Source of the DNA: Saprolegnia diclina VS20
Taxonomy: Eukaryota; Oomycota; Saprolegniomycetes; Saprolegniales; Saprolegniaceae
DNA length: 51,256 bases
Direction: 5' to 3'
NCBI RefSeq assembly: GCF_000281045.1
Contig: NW_008246068.1
Coordinates: forward strand, 746,371 to 797,626
The notes under the pieces are model-generated. The model was not told where the DNA came from and did no database searches. It was given only the letters and a program-made list of their open reading frames with translations. The position numbers and the translations under genes are program-made. Numbering within the stretch: the stretch's first letter is position 1; each line of letters begins with the position of its first letter. Shown here one piece after another: positions 41,010 to 51,256 of this stretch.

Positions 41010-42782
41010 GAGCTCTACGACGACTACGGGAGATTGGCTGGCGTCAATATACTGTCGCCCACGGACTTCAAGATATCAAATGCTACAGGAACCCTCCGGA
41101 TAACGGCAGGCGCCAGTGCAAACCGGTTCGGTTCAAAACCCGGTTCAAGCTCTCGTACCGCCACCCTCGGACGCTGCGTTCACGCAGCGCCGCTAACCGC
41201 GCGACAAGCAAGACACCCACCCTGCCCACGATTGCCCTTGCGGCGTACGAGACAGGTCGCGCGGTATTATCGGGACAGTATGCGGTAGGGATATGGCGCC
41301 AACTGTAGTCGCAGTTGCAAGCCAGCCAAAGTAGCACGCGACGCCGGCGCAGCGTCGTCTTGGCCGATCCCCTGCAGCGCAACTTGGGGCTCTTCAGGAC
41401 GGGCCTCGTAGGCGCGCTGGTGCCAACTGAGCGCAAGCGCATGGCGTTGAGGGCTTTCAGGCCCGGTCCGACGGGAGTGAACCGGTTGGCCTGCGGAACG
41501 TCAGTCCCATGAAACCTCTCACAGTTGATATTATCCGGATACCGCTCCCGAGCAAGGGACTCGCGGTGAGTATGGTAAGAACATGCGCGCGTTGGCCAAT
41601 CAGCGTGCGACTTTGCATTTTTATTGCGACGCAAGAAGAAACGTGTCTGTGACTACCTTGGGTTTGTATCGGACCGGCAATAAACACGCTGTGGAATTTA
41701 TATTACTGTGCCATCCGGATAAACAGGCGCGTGTGTAATCCGGACGAACTCGGATCGATTGCCCACCCACACCCCGTGCATCCAGGTGCGTCGTACTGTA
41801 CACAAATGCCTAGTCCATATTCGTAATATAACGTTAGTATATTGCTAAAACGACCAATATGCTAAAACGACCAATACATATATTGCATGCAGACACTCTC
41901 ACAACGAAATATGTCTATTGCCAGTTGCCAGTGGGCGCGGTGGGACGATGCCCTGGTCCAGCGTGGGCTTCAACGAGGCGCCCTTGGCGATCGCGCGACG
42001 GTAATACCGTGTGCGACACTAGTACACACTGCAATATACAGTGTTTGTTCGCATGCTTTTGTGCACATATGCAGCTTCTGCCAGCGCCAGGCCGTGTCAA
42101 CGCCACTTACTTAAGCGGTGTACGTCGACAGAATCCAAAGCGTCGAGACGATCGAGTTTTGCTTGCGCTCGAAGCGCGACAGACTATGGTAGCCAGCGGA
42201 TACGAATCTCGAAATCTTATTTAGCGCCGCTCGCTCTTAGTGCTTGGTCCTTATCGGGTCGTCGTGTCGGGTCCGATATCGACTTTGAACGATGATGTCC
42301 AAACAAACGTGGACGCCGCTCAAGCGTTGAAATGTTCACGGTTCCAACGTTAAGGTCTATGGTAATGGACACATTGTTTTGCCCTTGGAAACGTCGTCTT
42401 CTTGTGCAACAATGAGCTCTGCTCGTGTCAGTCCTGCGTCTTGTCGCCTTGATAGCGCCGTTTCCAAGTAGTGGAAGAGGTTTTCCGCACAAGGCCGAGC
42501 GCTCAAAAGCCCAAGAAAAAGTACAATTACGACTAAAATCCACGCGCAGAGCAAGCGAGCTCGAGCTATTCACAAACTTGTCGTATCAGTCAAGAGCCTC
42601 GCCCACCACTGGCATGGTGGGCACCAACGCGGTTATTGCCCAAGTATATAGCTCGGTCTTGTTGATTTTGTTCTGTATGGTTGAATTTGCCACTTCAAGT
42701 CTCCACCTTGCAACGTTTAATGCATTAATGCACTTGCTCCACTGTAGCATACCTCGTCCAAGAACCAATATATCGACGTGCT
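41010..42782. other. Long AT-richer intergenic region
   Basis: About 1.8 kb, the largest gap in the window. It contains TCCGGATA-type motifs at about 41095, 41532, 41713 and 41738, a 16-17 bp direct repeat (TGCTAAAACGACCAATA) at about 41843-41876, and scattered CCAAT motifs (for example 41597). I could assemble no phase-consistent gene. Confidence 0.5.
41843..41876. repeat. Short direct repeat
   Basis: TGCTAAAACGACCAAT occurs twice in tandem with one base between copies, in AT-rich non-coding DNA. Confidence 0.7.
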
Positions 42783-43763
42783 CTAAAAGAGTTCTCGCAC
42801 TTCTGCGTGGAGATACTCTTGCGGCTCGGGCGTCCGCAGCGACAGCGTCCGCGTCGTTTCGCCCGTTGCAAATGACATGGCCTCGACGATGACCGTGTCG
42901 ATCTCGACAAGCGGCGCCAGCGTATGCTCCTACGAACGGTGGTTGTGGCAGGCGGTGCGTTCTCTTTCGTACGTTGTGTGTCAAGAGCTGCTCAATGTCG
43001 TCGTGACGGTAGATACCATAGAGGTTGGACGCGCTAATGCGGCACTTGTAACTTCCTACGCTCGCATCGCCTCCTTAGCTCGATAGCTAACGCACCCGTC
43101 TTGTCACGGCCGAGGCGAATGTCGAGCGGCGGTGTGCCACCCGGTCGCGGCTTGATCTAGCTCCGACAGACGATTTTGACCTCCTAGAAACAGAGATGTC
43201 GACGCTATACCAGCAGCCCGGTCGCGCCAAAGAGCTCCTGAAGCGCAAAGTACGAGTCTGTGCCGCTGCCACCACGAGTAGTGTGTGAATCGATCAAGAG
43301 GTCAGGAGACGGCACCTGTGGGTGCGGCTGCAGCGTCGCATGATGCGGTCGGATGCCTCGAGGCACTGGTCCTTGGGCAAAAACCTTCGGTACATAGTCC
43401 CATAAGGATCGCACACAAGATTGCAGTCGTATCCTACTTTTGAACGATGCGCTTGACCGCCGCGACAAAGGCTTCAGTCCGGTGATCGCCGACAAACCGA
43501 ACCCCTAGGACCATGTTATGCACTAAGCTAGGGTGATGGGATCAACCGTTGAGCATTATGTCTTCACGCACAGCGTCTCGAAAGGCCTGCGCCGTGTCAA
43601 CGTCGCAGTGGGAGGAGAGCGGAAGTCGACCCCGCAATAGGTGCGAGCCGAGTACTTCGATAAAGTCTGCCTTGCGGCTCGATACAACGCGCTTCCGTAC
43701 CGCTTGCACAAGACGCGGGTCCAAGATCGCGTCGAAGTCCTCGCTGTTGTCGTTGTTGCTCAT
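42783..43763 (-). pseudogene. Unrecognised protein gene with at least one frame break
   Basis: Exons are clear at 43547..43763, 43504 downwards, 43096..43156, 42973..43055 and 42783..42929. Introns of 42, 54, 40 and 43 bases all end in TAG with matching phases. The trouble lies in the exon 43211..43504, whose length does not fit its flanking phases. The frame seems to slip first at the AAAA run near 43437-43440 (RIVQK to VGYDCNLVCDPYGTMYRRF) and again at about 43340-43365, before PSPDLLIDSHTTRGGSGTDS. Two single-base losses would restore one frame of about 240 residues. Conserved-looking pieces include LIDSHTTRGGSGTDSYFALQ, PPLDIRLGRDKTGSYKCRIS and NLYGIYRHDDIEQLLTHNEH. I recognise no family. 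It is either a young pseudogene or a real gene with assembly indels. Confidence 0.5.
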
Positions 43764-44031
43764 TGTGAAACGTTAAACTGCGAACTTTTGAGGTCGTCCG
43801 CGGTTCGATCCCCACTTTTCATAAAGTTTCTGTCAATTCGCCAAGAGGAATCATCATCAACGTCATCACAGCAAAAAAAAATAAGCATAAGTCGTTTGCC
43901 TCCGTAGCTGGAATATGCGTGGAGACTGTCGTCGTTGGAAGCGAGATCGAGCCGTACCCACTCGCAATGTGGTACAAGTAGCTCGCGCGAGGTCTCTGTA
44001 CGCGCTGCAAGTATACTAGTACACGTTGCTA

Positions 44032-47000
44032 TTAAAACCCCTCAAATATGTTATCCTGGCTTCCGTCGTAGTCGGCGTCATTGACGCGCAAGCCCTGGTC
44101 GCCGTCAAAGAGAGACGTGTCGTAGCGACTGGTGAGCTGCGGCACATACGGCGTCTCGAGCGTCTGACTTCGCAGCGCGTCCCAGTCAATCGACGCAAAC
44201 CAGGGGTGGCCCATAATGTCATTCGGCCCCGAGACGCCCATGCCGAGGCGCTTGGTCGGGTCGCCATGCAGAAGCTTCTCGACGAGGTCGCACACCGCGG
44301 GGCTTTCCGCGAGAAGGTCGGGGGGGAACTGCACCGCGTTCGCCCCGGTGCGCACAAACGCAATGTTCTTGAAGAGGCTCGCAATGTCCCCGTCCGGCGT
44401 CTCGAACGGTGTGTACCCCAATAGCATTTCGTAAATGAGCACTCCAAGCGCCCCTACATAACAGCATTATCTTGTCTGTTGGTGACAAGACGATGTACAA
44501 TAATCGACGGCAATGTCGTGGCCCGTATTTAGCACAAACTCGGGCGCGAGGTACTCTTGGGTGCCGCAGAGCGTGTAGCTGCGCGCATTCACCTCGGTCG
44601 TGCCGTCTTCGTTGGTGACTGTGAACGGAATTTTCTTGGCAAACCCCATGTCGACGATCTTGAGGTACCCCGTGGCACTACGAAATTCCATCAAAATTCA
44701 TCAAATTCATCAAAATTCATCAAAAAATCTCTAAAACAGCAAAAATGCATCTCGAAGCGCCATACCTCACGAGAAGGTTCTCGGGCTTGAGATCGCGGTA
44801 CGCAATGTCGCGTTTGTGCAAATGCTCGAGGCCCAAGTAGACGCACGCGGCGTAAAACTTCATGTCTTCTTCGTCGAGGTCCCGGCCGCAAATGTCCGTG
44901 TGGAGTACGCTGAAGAGCTCACCGCCCTGGACGAGCTCGAGAAGCATGTATAAGTAGTTGGCGTCCTAATCGCGTGTCCAATATAGTCCTCTTTTCGATA
45001 TTTATAAAATGCAAGTACCTGGTACGTGGCGTAGAGCTGTACGACAAACGGGTTGGGCGGCAGCTCCTTGAGAATCATGCGCTCGCGCATAATGTGTTCT
45101 TGCTGCTGGCATTCGATCACATGGGCTTTCGAGACGCACTTGAGCGCGAGGAGGTACTCTTCGGCCTCGTAGAACGCTTGCACCATCGTAACCCGGCCAA
45201 ACGAGCCTTCGCCAAGAACCCCAATCTACATGTACATTTGCGCACGCTTTCCAGCGCCTGAGACGTACGTGGACGAGGTCTTCGAGGTCGAGGTTGCTCA
45301 GTGGATGGCGGTAGAAAAGGCCGCTCACGTTGGCAATGTTCGCGATCGACTGGCGCCGCGTGACAATGCCAAGCGACACGTTGGCTTGGGAGAGCCGAAG
45401 GCACGTGACTTGGCCAACGCACGTCGCGGTGGATTTGTAGTCGCCGCCCCTAATGCGATAGTTTATCGTTTGAAACGAAGAAACGTCGTCGGTACGTGAT
45501 GGCTTCGCCGCCAAACGAGTCTTTGACGTTGAGTTCGAGCGGAATGTTTTCGTCTTCGAAATCTTGGACGTTGACTTGGCCATCGCGGATGATGTAAAAG
45601 TACTCGGCCGGCAGGTCCGGTTGAAAGATGATATCGCCATCGTCGTACTCGACGATCTCAAACATGTTCGTGATGCTGTCGAGCTCGTCGTCGGTGAATT
45701 CGGCAAAGTGGTCGTACGTGCGCAGCGCGCGCTTGATGCCGTTGGACTCGAGGATCGCGGTGAGCGGTCCGATCATCGAGATAAAGTCGGCCCGCATGAG
45801 CCGCACGCATTTCACAAGCCCAATCGCGCGCACGGTGCAGTTACGTGGCTGGTCGTTGAGGAGCGCGGTCTCGCCAAAGTAGTCGCCTTGGTGCAACCGC
45901 GCAATCTACCTCGTGTTAAACTCCTTTCAAAAAACAAGATGTCCATGTCACCTCGGACTTGGACGACGACATGAGAATCAAATTACGCTTGGAGCCGGCG
46001 ACCGTGCACCCGACCGTGCCGGACGCCACAATGTAAAAGGCGTCGCCGCGGGACCCTTGCTGGACGATGACGGCGCCGTCTTCGAAGGTCACTACTTCGA
46101 GACACCGGTTCATGGACGTGAGCTGGCGCGACGTGAGCCCGGTAAAAAGTGGGACTTTTTGCAGCCACTCGGAGCGCTTTCCGAGCGACTCCATCGACGA
46201 TTGCGCTTGGATCTATCGTAGATAGTTAGATGGAGCGGACGACAGGATACGTGCGGACCGCGCGAAATTCATTGCGCCCAAGTGTCCAAAGCTTGCAGTC
46301 GCTGGTCGCAATCACGGTCGCCGCGCGCGGGGCTACGATTATGACATCGTGTCAACTGCGATACACGAATGCCAGTACCGTCGTAAATGAGCGCGAGTTC
46401 GCCAAAGTGCCCACCGGCCGTGACATCGCCGACGTGGACATCGTTGACGAGGCATTCGCAACTGCCGTCTTCAATCACTAGAAGACAGTAATAGTGCACT
46501 GCATAGTCTCGAAGTGGCAACGTACCGTAGAATTTATCGCCGTGGTCGTGTTGCCGAATGATGACGTCCCCAGCTTTGACGCTGACGCTTGTCATGACCG
46601 AGACCACCTAGCGCGCGCTCCAGTGTGTGATGCGGCGACGTCACGTACCATGTCCATCTCGCCCTCGGTCGTCGCCTCGAAAAGCAGTGCCTGAATGTTC
46701 TCCTTCAAGAGCTTGCACGTCTCGGGGCTCTTCTTGCTCGACCGCGGCTCGTCGTTCTTCTCGCCGCGCACCGACTTGGAGTCCTACGCCATGACGCCCA
46801 CGATGTCATCGGCTTGACACCATCCAAGTCTACGTGTCCAGGCTCAAAGATATTGACGCGCTTTTTTCGCTGGCCGAGGCTGCTCCGCTCCGAGGTGTGT
46901 GAGACGCGACGCGTCCAGACGCCGCGCTTGGCCGTCGGGTCGGCCCGCACGGCGTGTATTGAGCTGGCGTACATCTGCGACCGACTGTGAGATGTCTCGC

Positions 47001-47150
47001 ATCGCGAGGTCCTACCTTCTTCAGGTGCTCGAACACAGCTTCGTCGCTCACGTGTTGCTGGACGAGGTTCGTGTACTCGTTCTTGAGGAACCGGAACGAC
47101 TGCAGCGAGACGTCGGGCTCGTCTGGCGCCACCGACGCGCCCGCGCCCAT
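44032..47150 (-). CDS. cGMP-dependent protein kinase (PKG) with three cyclic-nucleotide-binding domains
   Basis: Thirteen exons, complement of 44032..44453, 44499..44677, 44766..44965, 45019..45225, 45269..45449, 45496..45905, 45952..46212, 46259..46332, 46379..46477, 46526..46607, 46649..46783, 46834..46974 and 47016..47150, 841 residues. All phases close; the first intron ends in CAG, the other eleven in TAG. MGAGAS is an N-myristoylation signal. RKKRVNIF at about 81-88 is a pseudosubstrate-like segment. Three CNB domains follow ([58 protein letters not shown], the third lacking a canonical GE-A/RA pair). The AGC kinase spans about 503-790: [43 protein letters not shown] is replaced by DMG (about 651-653). 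The 44678..44765 intron is the longest, with ATCAAAATTC repeats. Expected role: cGMP signalling at membranes, possibly in flagella. Confidence 0.92.
44692..44730. repeat. AT-rich tandem repeat inside a PKG intron
   Basis: Units of ATCAAAATTC and ATCAAATTC repeat about four times within the 88-base intron 44678..44765, which probably explains its unusual length. Confidence 0.7.
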
Positions 47151-47208
47151 GCCTCTCTAGTCGCAAATATATGTTGTTCAACAAACGACGCCTTTTTATA
47201 GACGGCGG
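47151..47208 (-). promoter_or_regulatory. Very short PKG upstream region
   Basis: Only 58 bp separate the ASNSD1 stop from the PKG start on the same strand. The PKG promoter must be tiny or lie within the ASNSD1 3' coding region. A TATA-like TATAAAAAGGC is present on the gene strand at about 47190-47200. Confidence 0.4.
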
Positions 47209-49243
47209 TTAACCAGCACTAGAGCGTTTTGCGGGCAGAAAGGGCGTCGCGCCTTGCACCAAGCGGGGAGCGCGCGCGGTCGCGTTCGAGTGCTTGGCCA
47301 TGCGTGTGCCAAATTGAATCGCTTGTTTCGGCAACCCCGTGCAGTGGCGAAGTCCCAATCCGCGGGCCACAACACGCAATAGCAGCTTGTCACCGACCCC
47401 CCGCGGCTGGGAAAAATCCACAACATCGTCGAGCGGCGTTGCCGCCAAGAAGTTCACGACATGCTCGTCCAGGTACGGGAACCGGGCTTCGCGTCCGTGG
47501 TCCGAGATCATGCGGTCGTCGCGGCCGAGGTTGCGCAGCCAGAGACGGTCCATGTCCATGCGAAGCTCGGCGCGGAGGCCGTCGTAGCCATCGCGCTCGA
47601 ACGCTGCCTTGTGCCGGCCGTATCCTAAAGCATTATTGTGGTTGCAGCTTCATGAAACGTAGCAAACCAGCAAGTTGTTCGTCCGCACCAATGCCGACCA
47701 AAAGGACTTTGACATTCGACGCGTACGGGGGGCGAGGGGCGGAATGGGGGGACATATCGTGGGGCGTCACCTGCGTGTGGTTGGCGCAAAGAGAGAGCCC
47801 TTGCACATGGGCATAAAGTGCATCGACGCCAAGGACACCCATCGCGATGAGCACCGCTCGCGCGGACGCACTCTCTTGCGGATGTCGGCTCGGAGCGAGC
47901 TTGGCCGCAAGCTTGTGCAGCTTCTGACAGCACGGTTTGCAGACGTTAAAGGCGCACGTCGGCTGGCGCTGCCGCGTGCACTTGGTCGCTGCGCAACGCG
48001 CGTCGACCGGCACGGCAAACCAAACGCAGTCGCTGGGGACTGCGGGGGTGTCGACCTCGGGGCGCTCGACCGCGAGGCAGCCGACGCCGCGGGCTAAAAA
48101 CCAAAACGCCGTCCCAATGTTGAAGTCCATGTGCGTAACACAAGGCTATGCCATGAGCATCAATCGCACGATACGAGGTTGTGGGTCTCTTACCTGCATG
48201 CACGCGACCACGTCTGGCTGCGCGGCCGTGACGCTCTGCCCGTCAATGTCCATCTCGACCAATCGAAAGTCGCGCGTCGGAAACAAGCGCCGCAGCTCGT
48301 TCCACGAGACCACGGCCGCCTTACGGTCGGGTGACGCGTGCGCCGTGTCAAAGCACACGTTGTAGAGCTCGAGGGGCTCGTGCGGCGGCAGCGCGTGATG
48401 GGCCAGCGCCGCAAGCACGACCGAGTCGAGACCGCCAGAGAAGAGAATGCCGACGCTCGGTTCGTTGTGATTGCACGATGGAACTGACTCGAGCCGGATC
48501 GCTACGGCGCTGTAGAGTACGCTGAGCAGGCCTTTTGCAGCGCGCTGCATCGACAGAGACAGCGCGTCATCGAAGGCGAGCGCGTCGAGGGCGGCGGGTA
48601 GCGTCTGTGGCGGAGCCACCGCTGGCACCGACGGAGGCCAGGGAGCAAGGCCCGGTGACGCCATGCCATCGTTGTAGTAGAAGAGACCCGTGCACGGAAT
48701 CTCCTTGCAAACCATCGTCGGATGCGCAATTGACGCGATGACGGCGACGTCGTCTGGACTGGACGGCATGTGCTCGAGCAAGCTGCGCCGACCCAAGCGG
48801 TCTCGACCGTACACGAGCGTCTCAGTGGCTTCGTGGAAGAAACAGAGTGCGAATGGGCCTTCTACGGACGCGAGCGCCTCGATGACGTGGGCGGCAACGA
48901 GCGCGGGGTCCGTGTCCGCCCGCGTCGCGTCAAAGAGGACTTGAGCGACAACCGCCGTGTCGCTAGAGCACGCTGGGATGGAGAGGCCACCAAACACTTC
49001 GCCGTTCCATAGCAATACGCTGCCGCTGGCGTCGAGGACGGGCTGCGTCGCCATGGTGGCACCGCGCAGATGGAGCACCGCGGCCGAGAGCACGACGGCA
49101 GCGCCGTTCTTGGACCGCTCGATCGAGCCAAAGTGATCGGGGCCGCGCCGAGCAATCGCAGCCTCCATATCGCGTTGGAGCTGGACGCAGGCGGGCGAGG
49201 CGACCGCCGCCGCCGACCCAAGGACGGCCGCAATCCCGCACAT
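47209..49243 (-). CDS. Asparagine synthetase domain-containing protein 1 (ASNSD1) homologue
   Basis: Three exons, complement of 47209..47624, 47668..48145 and 48194..49243, 647 residues; introns of 43 and 48 bases end in TAG. The ATG at 49243 gives MCGIAAVLG, so Cys2 can be the N-terminal nucleophile of a class II glutamine amidotransferase after Met removal. RRGPDHFG (about 32-39) and LLWNGEVFGG (about 78-87) are the matching glutaminase motifs. The synthetase-like half has the PP-loop ILFSGGLDSVVLAAL (about 266-280), VLLVGIGADEQLAGYGRHK and FPYLDEHVVNFLA. The domain order and length match animal ASNSD1 rather than canonical asparagine synthetase. A Cys-rich insertion (CTRQRQPTCAFNVCKPCCQK) also recalls ASNSD1. 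Whether it makes asparagine is unknown. A paired CCAAT region lies at 49275-49305. Confidence 0.9.
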
Positions 49244-49274
49244 CAAAGCACCACCACGATACGCCGCGTGATTT

Positions 49275-49305
49275 GATTGGCTGCTCTATTTTATGTAGGC
49301 CAATC
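49275..49305. promoter_or_regulatory. Inverted CCAAT pair upstream of ASNSD1
   Basis: GATTGG at 49275-49280 and GGCCAATC at 49298-49305 face each other 32-62 bp upstream of the ASNSD1 start, as in other promoters of this window. NF-Y type binding is the inference. Confidence 0.5.
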
Positions 49306-49447
49306 GCATCGTCGGATTTGGTATCCGCGAGAAAGGGCAATCTCCAGCGCGTCTCTTGATACGGCCGAGGACGACCAACCTGATGCAGAAGCCTTTCTTA
49401 TTTCAAGGCATTATCAACGCAGCACCATCTTATCTACCTACGAGCGC

Positions 49448-50757
49448 TCACAAGGAGCCGTAGTTGACAGCGATGGTTTCTTCGAGTACGCTTGCCTCGC
49501 CGCTCGCTGCTTCGTCGGCCGTGACCTTCCAGAAACAGAGCAGCAATACCATCGCGATCGGGATACCACAGAGCGCTGTCTGCCAGAGCGTCGACGCGCC
49601 ATACTCTTGGTAGATGTAGCCGCCAAGGAATGCGCCGAGGCCCGACCCAATGCCATTTTGAACCGCGTTGAGAATGCCCATCATGGTGCCATGCGAGTTG
49701 GGCGAGTTGCTCTTGACGAAGGTCGTGAAGGCAGTCCACATGAGGCCAAACGTGAGGCCCTGCAGCGCTTCGAACGGCAAGACCGCCCACACATTTGGTA
49801 CAAACGCATAGACCGAGAGACGCACCGAGTATGCGAGGAGCGAGAGACCGATCGTCTTGGGAATGCCGCAAATGCGCACGATCGAGTCGGCAAAGAAGAA
49901 GACGGGGATCTCCGAGACCGTTTGGAGCAAGGTCGCGAGGCCCACAATCGCAGAGTTCTTCTCCGAGAGGTTGAAGAGGTACAGCATGAGGAAGCTGTTG
50001 ATCGTGCCAAAGACAATGCCGACGACAAACACAATTGAAAAGAGCAGTCGCACCGACGTCGAGTGCAATATCGGCGCCAGCACCGTCGAGAGCGTCGGCG
50101 ACTGCACCATGGGCGTGCCGTGGATGCGATACTCGACGTGCGGCAAGGGCACGAGGATCGCAATGGCTGCAAACGAGAGTGCGAGCTGCGTGCTAAAGAT
50201 GACGTAGATACCGGTTGTCGCAATGAGGAGGCTCAGGCCGTACGCGCCGAGGCCGTAGCCGAGCGACCCAAAGAGCCGCTGGCGACCATAGTCGGCCTCG
50301 CGCAGCGCGAGCTGGTCGAGCATCGCATTGTTGGGCGAGTTTTGAAAAGCTGCGAGCGCAATCACAATGCAGAGGAACTGGAAATTGGACACAAACTGGA
50401 CCGTAAAGTTGAGGACCGCGGCGGTCGCAATGCAGAGCGTGTGGATGAGCCTCTGGTGCTGGACGACGTCGGCGACGACGCCCCAGAACGGCGGCCCCAC
50501 GACGTTGATGTACATGGGAATCGCCTGGAGCACGCCGATCTCGACCTTGCTAAAGTGGCCCACGTCCTGCAGAAAGACCTATCTCGGCGCGATGAGAAGG
50601 CGGAGGATGCGGCAAGTGGGCGCACCGCGAGGTAGCTGGCCGCCGACGACCCAGCGTAGTAGACAAAGTACGCGAGCTGGAGGCGCCAGCCCGCCGAGAC
50701 GCGCGCGGTCGACGGGATCGAAGGCAGGTCCTCAAAGTTGACCTTGCGTCGCTCCAT
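49448..50757 (-). CDS. Major facilitator superfamily transporter (MFS_1-like/LacY-related)
   Basis: Two exons, complement of 49448..50578 and 50626..50757, 420 residues; the 47-base intron ends in TAG and is phase 0. About twelve membrane segments can be counted, starting with WRLQLAYFVYYAGSSAASYL. HFSKVEIGVLQAIPMYINVV and GPPFWGVVADVVQHQRLIH form the loop 2-3 signature region. GRQRLFGSLGYGLGAYGLSL is the second motif typical of the LacY/MFS_1-like group (as in MFSD6 and bacterial nucleoside or sugar permeases). GTINSFLMLYLFNLSEKNSA and TMMGILNAVQNGIGSGLGAF mark the second half. Substrate unknown; sugar or nucleoside transport is possible by family. The start at 50757 is the first ATG in frame. 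Confidence 0.88.
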
Positions 50758-51256
50758 GCTGGACGGTCGCAATCTTGGAAATGGAAATCTACGGAACCAT
50801 GGAGGCCGTGGCTAATATATCCATATCGCATTGAGATATGGATATTGGACGGTGTACCTGGTGCTCCAAACGACGATGGACGACGACTCGTGCTGCAGAC
50901 ATTAAGCCTTCAGGCTAGACGGGATGAGACTTGGGAAAATAGGAACGGCTTGCCTTTGTCGGGCGACACGGGTATATTGCAGAATGGTTACCTATGGCAG
51001 TATATGGACCCAGTCGGTCCATATATAAAACGCTCGTAGGATCCGGATAAAACTGTAGGATCCGGATAAAACTGAATGGGGCACGACTTCAACTTGAAGT
51101 GCCAGCGACTTGAAGAAGGTGGTGTGCGTATCCAGCGTTTATGGGGCTATTGTTGCGGAAATACTTGAGTAGTGTATGGACTCCTCGCACGCTGCCGCTG
51201 CAGTCTCAAGTTGAGACCAGGTTCTAGACGAGTTGCGACGCCAACCAGCCTCGCGG
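50758..51256. promoter_or_regulatory. Upstream region of the MFS gene with hairpins and a tandem repeat
   Basis: No gene to the window edge. ATATCCATATC (50817-50827) and GATATGGATAT (50835-50845) form a perfect 11-bp inverted repeat with a 7-base loop, about 60 bp upstream of the MFS start. TATATGGACC (51001-51010) and GGTCCATATA (51016-51025) form another. TAGGATCCGGATAAAACTG is repeated perfectly in tandem at 51037-51055 and 51056-51074. Confidence 0.6.

Noticed and set aside
41083-41634. 183-codon minus-strand open frame upstream of the three-PDZ gene
   Set aside because: Composition is Arg-rich and random-looking, with no domain, and promoter-like motifs fall inside it.
43800-43815. tRNA-like T-loop CGGTTCGATCCCC
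   Set aside because: The flanks do not form a five-pair T-stem or the rest of a cloverleaf.
1-51256. CRISPR arrays, bacterial operons, prophage or intact transposons
   Set aside because: Spliceosomal introns, eukaryotic gene families and lack of spaced repeats or transposase motifs exclude these.

Overview
The window is nuclear DNA of a eukaryote, most likely an oomycete of the Saprolegniales type (water moulds). The reasons are dense, GC-rich genes split by very short spliceosomal introns, a flagellar gene next to secreted wall-active and proteolytic genes, and families typical of zoosporic heterotrophs (papain-like protease fused to ricin-type lectins, expansin-like protein, cGMP-dependent kinase, ARIP4-like helicase, TMCO3 antiporter). 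Genus and species cannot be fixed from the sequence alone. I rebuilt 26 loci by hand. For every multi-exon model the exon phases close exactly, except where a frame break is stated.

Layout. 1-6.4 kb: dynein light chain, an ankyrin/FN3 protein, a MYND-finger protein with a frame break, and a secreted cysteine protease-lectin. 7.5-13.4 kb: two tandem uridine phosphorylases and a nine-exon TMCO3-like cation/proton antiporter. 13.9-20.9 kb: the rRNA-processing factor ABT1/Esf2, an ER-type prolyl 4-hydroxylase carrying a C-terminal VHL-like beta domain, an ARIP4/RAD54L2-like SNF2 ATPase and Rab21. 21.5-29.3 kb: WDR75/Utp17, a DUF2867-like protein, a bacterial-type glutaredoxin 2, a GT8 glycosyltransferase and a secreted repeat protein. 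29.6-41 kb: CLPTM1, an IQ/coiled-coil dynein-regulatory-complex protein, a PH-like/MIT protein, a membrane-anchored expansin with a CBM2-like module, and two PDZ proteins. 42.7-50.8 kb: a broken unknown gene, a 13-exon PKG, ASNSD1 and an MFS transporter.

The genes are not an operon; neighbours are functionally unrelated. Gaps of 30-100 bp at several convergent pairs (CLPTM1/DRC, MIT protein/expansin, helicase/Rab21) and of 58 bp between ASNSD1 and PKG show a compact genome. Divergent promoters share CCAAT boxes, often paired and inverted, and TCCGGA-core palindromes about 35-85 bp from start codons.

The most notable observations are the lumenal prolyl hydroxylase-VHL-like fusion, the almost exclusive use of TAG rather than CAG as 3' splice site (51 of 53 well-supported introns, mostly 38-59 nt), a shared palindromic 16-mer inside unrelated introns, the TM-anchored expansin-CBM2 protein and the bacterial-type Grx2.
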